A stretch of DNA of 64,000 bases from Anoxybacteroides tepidamans. Lineage in GTDB: Bacteria; Bacillota; Bacilli; Bacillales; Anoxybacillaceae. Shown here piece by piece: positions 57,377-64,000 of this stretch (position 1 is its first letter; each line of letters opens with the position of its first letter). Under the pieces are notes generated by a model. The model saw only the letters and a program-made list of their open reading frames with translations, was not told the DNA's origin and made no database searches. The translations under genes and the position numbers were made by a program. Where the stretch lies: positions 1-64,000 of the forward strand of contig NZ_JACHEP010000007.1 in the NCBI RefSeq assembly GCF_014201465.1. The letters run 5' to 3'.

Positions 57377-59697
57377 TCTTTTTCCCCTACCAATGCATGT
57401 TGTAACACTTCATCTAAATGCGAAACAAGAACGAATTGCAAATCTTTTTTCACCACTTCTGGAATGTCTTCTAAATCTTTTTCATTTTCTTTCGGTAAAA
57501 TGATTTTTTTCAACCCCGCTCGATGAGCGCTTAACGTTTTCTCTTTTAACCCACCGATCGGCAGCACGCGGCCGCGCAGCGTAATTTCTCCCGTCATGCC
57601 AACAAATCGGCTCACCGGCCGTCCAGTTAAAGCGGAAACTAAGGCTGTAGCGATCGTAATGCCTGCCGAAGGACCATCTTTCGGGATCGCTCCTTCTGGA
57701 ACGTGAATATGGATATCGTATTTTTCATGAAAATCCGGATCAATTCCAAGTTCTTCCGCACGAGAACGAACATAGCTGAATGCCGCTTGCGCCGATTCTT
57801 TCATCACCTCTCCTAATTTTCCTGTGAGCACCAATTTCCCTTTTCCAAGCGACAACGACACTTCGATCGATAACGTATCACCGCCAAACGGCGTATAAGC
57901 GAGCCCTGTCGCCACTCCGACTTGGTCTTGAAGTTCGGCTTGTCCATGGCGATATTTCCGCTTCCCTAAAAATTCTTCCAAATTTTTCTCCGTCACAATG
58001 ACGCGCTTTTTCTCTTCCGATACAATAAGGCGAGCGGCTTTTCGGCAAATCGCGGCAAGCTGCCGTTCTAGTTCGCGCACGCCTGCTTCCCGCGTATAAT
58101 AGCGAATGACATGTAAAACCGCCTCGTCGCGCATTTGCAAGCTTGCCTTTTTCAAGCCGTGTTCTTTCATCTGTTTCGGAAGTAAGTGCTGTTTCGCAAT
58201 ATGAAGTTTTTCTACTTCTGTGTAACCAGAAATTGCAATCACTTCCATACGATCCAAAAGCGGCTGCGGAATCGTTGCTAGGTTGTTGGCAGTTGCGATA
58301 AACATTACCTTCGATAAATCATATGGTTCTTCGATATAATGGTCGCTAAATGCATGATTTTGTTCCGGATCTAACACTTCAAGAAGCGCCGCCGACGGAT
58401 CGCCGCGAAAATCGCTCGACATTTTGTCTATTTCATCCAACAAAAAGACCGGATTGATCGTGCCTGCTTTTTTCATCCCTTGAATAATTCGCCCCGGCAT
58501 CGCTCCTACGTACGTGCGGCGATGCCCGCGTATTTCTGATTCATCGCGCACTCCACCTAATGACACGCGCACAAAATGACGGTTAAGGGATTTTGCGATC
58601 GAACGGGCGAGCGATGTTTTTCCGACTCCCGGAGGTCCGACTAAACAAAGAATCGGTCCTTTTAACGATTTTGTTAACTGTTGCACCGCTAAATATTCAA
58701 GCACACGCTCTTTTACCTTTTCTAGTCCATAATGTTCTTCGTGTAAAATCGTTTCCGCCCGTTTAATATCATGAATATCTTCTGTTTGCTTCGTCCACGG
58801 CAACGCAAGAAGCCAATCGATGTAGTTTCGAATGACTGCGCTTTCGGCCGAAGTGGCCGGCACTTTCTCATACCGTTCAAGCTCTTTTAACGCGGTTTCT
58901 TTGACGTGATCCGGCATTCCAGCTGCTTCAATTTTTTCTTTGAGCGTTTCGATTTCCCCTGTTTTTCCTTCTTTTTCGCCCAATTCTTTTTGGATCGCCT
59001 TCATTTGTTCGCGCAAATAATATTCTTTTTGTGTTCTCTCCATCGATTGCTTCACGCGCATGCTAATTTTTTTCTCGAGCTGCAGCACTTCTTTTTCATT
59101 ATGAAGAATTTGAATAATTTTATGAACACGCTCTTTTATATCTACCGTTTCTAATATTTCTTGTTTCCCTTCTAGTTTCAGCGGCAGATGGGAAGCAATA
59201 ATATCAGCCATTCGGCCCGGCTCGTCAATATCGGCGATCGAGGCAAAAATATCCGTCGATAATTTTTTTGATAAATTTATGTATTGCTCAAAATATTCCA
59301 GCATCGTCCGTTTCAACGCTTCATCTTCTAAATCTTTGGTCGCCCGGTCCATGAATGTTTCCGCTTTTACGATAAAGCACGGCTCTTCGCTCACGGTCGC
59401 GATAATTCGGGCACGGCCAATCCCTTCCACTAATACGCGAAATGTCCCGTTCGGTAGCTTTAACAGTTGCTTCACACGCGCCAATGTTCCCATTTCATAT
59501 AAATCAGCTACGTTCGGTTCGTCAATCGAAACATCTTTTTGTGATGTGAGCAAAACCGTATAGTCCTCCACCATCGCCTTTTCCAACGCTTGAATAGACT
59601 TTTCACGGCCGACATCAAGATGCAATACCATCGTTGGGAACACGAGCAATCCCCGCAATGGGAGGAGGGGGACGATGATTTCTTTCTTTCTCGCCAT
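57373..59697 (-). CDS. lonA: ATP-dependent protease LonA
   Basis: The 774-residue protein has the N-terminal substrate domain ([21 protein letters not shown]), a coiled coil, AAA+ module ([17 protein letters not shown]), and the Ser-Lys protease domain ([21 protein letters not shown]). ATG at 59697 (MARKKEI) follows GGAGGTG. It degrades misfolded and regulatory proteins. Confidence 0.98.
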   Translation of the reverse strand: MARKKEIIVPLLPLRGLLVFPTMVLHLDVGREKSIQALEKAMVEDYTVLLTSQKDVSIDEPNVADLYEMGTLARVKQLLKLPNGTFRVLVEGIGRARIIATVSEEPCFIVKAETFMDRATKDLEDEALKRTMLEYFEQYINLSKKLSTDIFASIADIDEPGRMADIIASHLPLKLEGKQEILETVDIKERVHKIIQILHNEKEVLQLEKKISMRVKQSMERTQKEYYLREQMKAIQKELGEKEGKTGEIETLKEKIEAAGMPDHVKETALKELERYEKVPATSAESAVIRNYIDWLLALPWTKQTEDIHDIKRAETILHEEHYGLEKVKERVLEYLAVQQLTKSLKGPILCLVGPPGVGKTSLARSIAKSLNRHFVRVSLGGVRDESEIRGHRRTYVGAMPGRIIQGMKKAGTINPVFLLDEIDKMSSDFRGDPSAALLEVLDPEQNHAFSDHYIEEPYDLSKVMFIATANNLATIPQPLLDRMEVIAISGYTEVEKLHIAKQHLLPKQMKEHGLKKASLQMRDEAVLHVIRYYTREAGVRELERQLAAICRKAARLIVSEEKKRVIVTEKNLEEFLGKRKYRHGQAELQDQVGVATGLAYTPFGGDTLSIEVSLSLGKGKLVLTGKLGEVMKESAQAAFSYVRSRAEELGIDPDFHEKYDIHIHVPEGAIPKDGPSAGITIATALVSALTGRPVSRFVGMTGEITLRGRVLPIGGLKEKTLSAHRAGLKKIILPKENEKDLEDIPEVVKKDLQFVLVSHLDEVLQHALVGEKE

Positions 59698-59933
59698 AGC
59701 GAACACCTCCATACTTCGTTTCCTATTCGTTTATTGTATAGCACAGTTATATGTTTGTAAAATTTTATATAAGTTCACCTTTATCACAAATGTTCGGAAA
59801 CAAGCCGCCGAACTGTTTTCAGCAGGCAATGTAAGAGTGACATCTTTAAAAAGCGAAACGTCAAATTGCCTTTACTGTGCACCCCGATTCCATCATCGTT
59901 GTTGCCTCAACGCCCTTCAGAAAGTTTTTTATA

Positions 59934-59979
59934 CAAAGAAAAGCCGACTTCGACACAATGATCTATTGAGCCGAAGTCG
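59934..59979 (-). terminator. lonB terminator
   Basis: CGACTTCG / CGAAGTCG (59945-59979) around a 19-base loop, followed on the minus strand by GCTTTTCTTTG, about ten bases past lonB. The region 59698-59933 before lonA holds no gene I can support. Confidence 0.65.
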
Positions 59980-59989
59980 TGATCGGTCA

Positions 59990-61651
59990 CTACACAAGCT
60001 TTGTTTCAGATTGATCCGCCGCAGCGGGGATGGCGTCATGTTTTTCTTGTTCAAAAACAATCGCTAATACTTCTTCAAGATGACGAACAGGTATAATCTC
60101 TATTCCGTCGATATCTCGTAACATTGACTGCATATTTTCAAACGGAATCATGACTTTTTTTGCTCCTGCCTGTTTCGCTGCTTTCACTTTCGGAAAAATC
60201 CCTCCGACCGGCTTAACATAGCCGTGAATGCTGATTTCTCCGGTCATCGCAATCGTTCGATCAATCGGAAGACGATAAATAGCTGAATAAATTCCTACTG
60301 CCATCGCAATTCCTGCTGATGGCCCGTCAATCGGAAGCCCACCTGGAAAATTTACATGAATATCGTATTTGTCAGCAGGTATCCCCATCGCCCGCAATGC
60401 GGTAATGACGTTTTCAATCGATCCTCTGGCCATGCTTTTTCGGCGAATCGATTTTTCTCTGCTGCCGATGCTTTCTTCTTCCACAATTCCCGTAATGTTG
60501 ACGCTTCCTTTTTCTTTTGCCGGCAAAGCCGTGACCTCCATTTCTAACAGCGCTCCTATGTTCGGCCCGTAAACGGCTAGTCCGTTGACAAATCCAACCA
60601 TCGATGTATCGCTAATTTTCTTTTCGTATCTTGGCGATAGTTGGCTCGAATGAATCACCCATTCAATATCTTGATCAAGAATAGTGTCACGTTTTTCCGA
60701 AATCGCAATGCCGGCTGCGATTTGCAGCAAATTGACTGCTTCCCGGCCGTTTCGAGCGTAGGAAGCAAGAGTGCGAATACCATTTTCCGAAACGTTCAAA
60801 CGAATTTTTTCTACCGCTTTTCGAGCGATGAGCGCGATCTCCTCTTGATCAAGTTCACGGAAAAACACTTCCAAACAGCGGGAGCGAATCGCTGGAGGAA
60901 TTTCGTTAGGTGTTCTTGTTGTGGCACCGACAAGCCGAAAATCGGCAGGAAGACCGTTTTGAAAAATATCGTGAATATGTGTCGGGATTTGCGGATTTCC
61001 CTCACTATAATAGGCGCTTTCGAAAAATACTTTCCGATCTTCAAGCACTTTTAATAGCTTATTCATTTGAATCGGATGAAGTTCCCCGATTTCATCAATA
61101 AACAGAATGCCGCCGTGCGCATGCGTCACCGCTCCTTGTTTCGGCTGAGGAATGCCCGCTTGTCCCATCGCTCCTGCTCCTTGATAAATCGGATCGTGAA
61201 CAGAGCCGATTAACGGATCGGCGATTCCGCGCTCATCAAACCGAGCCGTCGTCGCATCAAGTTCCACAAAGACCGCGCTCTTTTTAAAAGGGGAAAGCGG
61301 ATTTTTTTTCGCTTCTTCTAACACAAGCCGGGCAGCAGCTGTCTTTCCTACCCCCGGAGGACCGTAAATGATCACATGTTGCGGGTTCGGACCACATAAA
61401 GCCGCTTTTAACGCCTTAATCCCATCTTCTTGTCCGACGATGTCCACAAAATGTTTCGGTCTTACTTTTTCAGCAAGCGGTTCCGTTAAAGAAATGGATC
61501 GCAATTTTTGCAGATGTTCCATTTCTTTCCTTGATTCTTTATCGATCGATACCTTTTGTGTTCGTTGGCTTTTGAGCAAGTTCCAAAAATAGAGGCCGAT
61601 AATCACCCCAAAAAACAGTTGTACAAATAAAGCAACGTTCGTCCAATTCAT
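59990..61651 (-). CDS. lonB: Sporulation-type Lon protease LonB
   Basis: The 553-residue form lacks the long N-terminal Lon domain and instead starts with a membrane segment (VALFVQLFFGVIIGLYFWNLL). AAA+ module: [18 protein letters not shown] and ILFIDEIGELH. Protease domain: PIDGPSAGIAMAVGIYSA. In B. subtilis it is made in the forespore. ATG at 61651 is used; a TTG one codon upstream is better spaced from AGGAGG and may be the true start. Confidence 0.95.
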   Translation of the reverse strand: MNWTNVALFVQLFFGVIIGLYFWNLLKSQRTQKVSIDKESRKEMEHLQKLRSISLTEPLAEKVRPKHFVDIVGQEDGIKALKAALCGPNPQHVIIYGPPGVGKTAAARLVLEEAKKNPLSPFKKSAVFVELDATTARFDERGIADPLIGSVHDPIYQGAGAMGQAGIPQPKQGAVTHAHGGILFIDEIGELHPIQMNKLLKVLEDRKVFFESAYYSEGNPQIPTHIHDIFQNGLPADFRLVGATTRTPNEIPPAIRSRCLEVFFRELDQEEIALIARKAVEKIRLNVSENGIRTLASYARNGREAVNLLQIAAGIAISEKRDTILDQDIEWVIHSSQLSPRYEKKISDTSMVGFVNGLAVYGPNIGALLEMEVTALPAKEKGSVNITGIVEEESIGSREKSIRRKSMARGSIENVITALRAMGIPADKYDIHVNFPGGLPIDGPSAGIAMAVGIYSAIYRLPIDRTIAMTGEISIHGYVKPVGGIFPKVKAAKQAGAKKVMIPFENMQSMLRDIDGIEIIPVRHLEEVLAIVFEQEKHDAIPAAADQSETKLV

Positions 61652-61715
61652 CAATTTAAATCCTCCTGCTTCAGTAGTATTACGTATAGTATCTCCGCCT
61701 AGAAGCAGGAATAAA

Positions 61716-61751
61716 CAAAAAAGAAGCCGCCTTTCTTGTAAAGACAGCCTC
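61716..61751 (-). terminator. clpX terminator
   Basis: AGGCTGTCTTT / AAAGGCGGCTT with G-T pairs on the minus strand, followed by CTTTTTTG. It lies about 40 bases past the clpX stop. Confidence 0.6.
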
Positions 61752-61788
61752 TTGTATACGCGGTAGACAGTCGCCTCCGTTTTTCGTG

Positions 61789-63054
61789 TTAAGCCGAGGT
61801 TTTTCTTTCTTGTTCAACGATGGTACCATCGTGGCGGATCAGCTTAGGTGGTTGATTGCCGCGCACCGTTTCCGCTGTGATAATGCACTTTTGCACATCT
61901 TCACGCGAAGGAAGTTCAAACATGACATCCAGCATAATTCCTTCAATGATGGAACGAAGGCCGCGCGCACCCGTTTTGCGTTCAATTGCTTTTTTTGCAA
62001 TTTCTCGCAACGCTTCTTCTTCAAATTCCAATTCGACATCATCAAGCTCGAGCATTTTTTGATACTGCTTGACGATGGCGTTTTTCGGCTTTGTTAAAAT
62101 ATCCACTAATGCTTGCTCATCGAGCGGTTCCAATGTTGTAATGACCGGTAGACGTCCGACAAATTCTGGAATTAATCCAAATTTTAACAAATCTTCCGGC
62201 AACACTTTTGATAGCAAGTTCTTTTCATTCACATCGCTTTGTTGTGTCTCCGCACCAAATCCGATGACTTTTTTCCCTAGACGGCGTTTAATAATCGGCT
62301 CGATTCCATCAAATGCACCGCCACAAATGAACAAAATGTTCGTTGTATCAATTTGAATAAATTCTTGGTGCGGATGTTTCCGACCACCTTGTGGCGGAAC
62401 GCTCGCGATCGTTCCTTCCAAAATTTTGAGCAATGCTTGCTGCACGCCTTCCCCGGATACGTCGCGCGTAATCGATGGGTTTTCTGATTTGCGCGCGATT
62501 TTATCAATTTCATCAATGTAAATAATGCCTTTTTCTGCTTTCTCGACATCATAATCTGCCGCTTGGATCAATTTTAACAGAATATTTTCGACGTCCTCAC
62601 CAACGTACCCTGCTTCTGTTAAAGATGTCGCATCAGCGATGGCAAATGGGACATTTAAAATGCGCGCCAACGTTTGGGCAAGCAACGTTTTCCCGCTTCC
62701 TGTCGGCCCGATCATTAAAATATTGCTTTTCGACAGTTCCACATCGTCAATTTTGCTGTTGGAATTAATACGCTTGTAATGGTTATAAACGGCTACAGCG
62801 AGCGATTTTTTCGCTTCATCCTGTCCGATTACATACTCATCCAGAATTTCCCGGATTTCTTTTGGTTTCGGAACGTCTTTAAATTCAAACTCCTCTTCGT
62901 TCCCTAACTCTTCCTCCACAATTTCGGTACATAGTTCAATACATTCGTCGCATATGTATACGCCGGGGCCCGCCACTAACTTGCGGACTTGATCCTGCGT
63001 CTTGCCACAGAAAGAACATTTTAATTGCCCTTTCTCATCATTAAATTTAAACAT
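61789..63054 (-). CDS. clpX: ClpX ATPase subunit of ClpXP
   Basis: AAA+ unfoldase, 421 residues. It has the zinc-binding domain (CSFCGKTQ and CDECIELC), Walker [17 protein letters not shown], pore loop [17 protein letters not shown], and the IGF-type ClpP loop as VIGFGAE. The second of two adjacent ATGs is the likely start by match to B. subtilis and spacing from AAGGGG. Confidence 0.98.
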   Translation of the reverse strand: MFKFNDEKGQLKCSFCGKTQDQVRKLVAGPGVYICDECIELCTEIVEEELGNEEEFEFKDVPKPKEIREILDEYVIGQDEAKKSLAVAVYNHYKRINSNSKIDDVELSKSNILMIGPTGSGKTLLAQTLARILNVPFAIADATSLTEAGYVGEDVENILLKLIQAADYDVEKAEKGIIYIDEIDKIARKSENPSITRDVSGEGVQQALLKILEGTIASVPPQGGRKHPHQEFIQIDTTNILFICGGAFDGIEPIIKRRLGKKVIGFGAETQQSDVNEKNLLSKVLPEDLLKFGLIPEFVGRLPVITTLEPLDEQALVDILTKPKNAIVKQYQKMLELDDVELEFEEEALREIAKKAIERKTGARGLRSIIEGIMLDVMFELPSREDVQKCIITAETVRGNQPPKLIRHDGTIVEQERKTSA

Positions 63055-63233
63055 CATTTCACCCCTTGTTTCAAAATTCCCTCATCATATGTACTTACTT
63101 ACTTTTCCACAAACATTTCATGATCAAACTTATGTATTCGTCATTTTATCATAAACCACGATATAAATGCTAATAAAAAATCATTACATGTTTGAAAAAT
63201 TTGAAAATTCACACTCGTGTTGTCTAATGTATG

Positions 63234-63271
63234 AAAGAACAAGGCACGAACGACCGCGCACCTTGTTCTTT
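63234..63271 (-). terminator. tig terminator
   Basis: Perfect AAAGAACAAGG / CCTTGTTCTTT stem with a 16-base loop, between tig and clpX. The T-run on the minus strand is short. The rest of 63055-63309 is non-coding and should hold the clpX promoter. Confidence 0.65.
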
Positions 63272-63309
63272 ATTGTTTCAAGCGGATACAAGCCCATACC
63301 CTCTAATCT

Positions 63310-64000
63310 TTATTGAGCTACTTTGCTATGTTCGACAAGGAAATCGACGACTTTGCGAAATTTCACATCTTCTTTTACGAGGTCAAGGCTGCCGAGAAGC
63401 TCTTTAATTTTCTCGACTGTTAAGTTGTAAGTTTCTGCCATTTTCTCAAGTTCTGCATTGACTTCTTCGTCTGTTGCCTCAATGTTTTCTGCTTTCGCAA
63501 TCGCTTCTAACGTTAAAGAAATGCGTACGCGCTTTTCAGCATCTTCTTTCATTTGCTCGCGCAACGCTGCTTCATCTTGACCTGAGAATTGGTAATAAAG
63601 GTTAAGATTTAATCCTTGCATTTGCAAGCGTTGGTCAAATTCACGCAACATGCGGTCTGTTTCGTTTTTAACCATCGCTTCAGGGATATCGATTTCTGCG
63701 TTTTCTGCTGCTTTTTCAACGACTGCGTCGCGAAGTGCTGCTTCTGCTTCTTTTTTTCTTGTTTCTTCTAATCTCGTGCGGATTTTTTCTTTTAATTGCT
63801 CAAGCGTTTCGACGTCTTCTTCCACATCTTTTGCAAATTCATCATCAAGCGCTGGAAGTTGCTTTGTTTTTACTTCATGTACTTTAATTTTGAATGTTGC
63901 AGGTTTTCCCGCCAACGCTTCCGCATGGTATTCTTCAGGGAATGTGACTTCAATGTCTTTTTCTGCCCCTGCTTCTAAGCCGATTAACTGTTCTTCAAAA
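63310..64000 (-). CDS. tig: Trigger factor (partial, N terminus beyond window)
   Basis: Ribosome-bound chaperone and peptidyl-prolyl isomerase. The 230 visible residues include the end of the FKBP domain ([20 protein letters not shown] then [20 protein letters not shown]) and the C-terminal helical domain ([34 protein letters not shown]). The frame is open to the window edge; about half of the protein is missing. Confidence 0.96.
   Translation of the reverse strand, partial: FEEQLIGLEAGAEKDIEVTFPEEYHAEALAGKPATFKIKVHEVKTKQLPALDDEFAKDVEEDVETLEQLKEKIRTRLEETRKKEAEAALRDAVVEKAAENAEIDIPEAMVKNETDRMLREFDQRLQMQGLNLNLYYQFSGQDEAALREQMKEDAEKRVRISLTLEAIAKAENIEATDEEVNAELEKMAETYNLTVEKIKELLGSLDLVKEDVKFRKVVDFLVEHSKVAQ

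Noticed and set aside
63218-63234. CATACATT on the minus strand near tig/clpX resembling a sigma-E -10
   Set aside because: No matching -35 at 13-15 bases and no sporulation gene directly downstream.

Overview
The window is chromosomal DNA from a spore-forming, probably thermophilic member of the Bacillaceae; an Anoxybacillus/Geobacillus-like organism is my inference. From right to left the genes follow the Bacillus subtilis order tig-clpX-lonB-lonA-engB-hemAXCDBL-spoVID-ysxE-valS-folC-(pilus cluster)-comC-spoIIB-maf-radC-mreBCD-minCD-spoIVFAB-rplU-prp-rpmA-spo0B-obgE-pheB-pheA, nearly all on the minus strand. Sporulation genes, two sigma-E-type promoters, a T-box leader before valS and an L21-type leader before rplU support this placement.

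Two accessory regions break the conserved order. The first (about 1-12350, beyond pheA) is a polymorphic-toxin locus. It holds a large secreted WapA-like YD/RHS protein, split into two reading frames by one extra base, followed by a graveyard of orphan cassettes. Each cassette is a short stretch of RHS core DNA joined to a different C-terminal (toxin-like) domain and usually followed by a small candidate immunity gene: a 58-aa membrane protein, a DUF5071/HEAT-like protein, a 78-aa and an 80-aa membrane protein. One cassette has lost its toxin apart from the last 25 or so residues because a now-degenerate IS element lies in it. Degraded genes and palindromes mark the recombination points.

The second accessory region (about 24700-42750, between folC and spoIIB) is a complete Gram-positive type IV pilus cluster built around comC, the prepilin peptidase. 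The minus strand carries an acidic membrane protein, a VanW/G5-like secreted protein, pilB, pilT, pilC, major pilin, comC, pilM, pilN and pilO. The plus strand carries three minor-pilin-type genes, the last encoding a 656-aa protein with a beta-helix-like tail. A secreted von Willebrand A/Big2 protein, a plausible tip adhesin, converges on them.

Two families of short non-coding inverted-repeat elements (MITE-like) are present, two copies each. One (36067-36313 and 56490-56738) is flanked by perfect 9-bp target duplications at both sites. The other (24326-24577 and 29647-29758) exists as a long form and a deleted form. Both families sit in intergenic DNA next to pilus, maf or hem-region genes.

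The rest is core housekeeping: heme synthesis from glutamyl-tRNA to uroporphyrinogen III, proteases and chaperones (Tig, ClpX, LonA, LonB), cell-shape and division-site genes, the forespore/mother-cell checkpoint (SpoIVFA/FB), phosphorelay (Spo0B) and ribosomal proteins L21 and L27 with the L27-processing protease.
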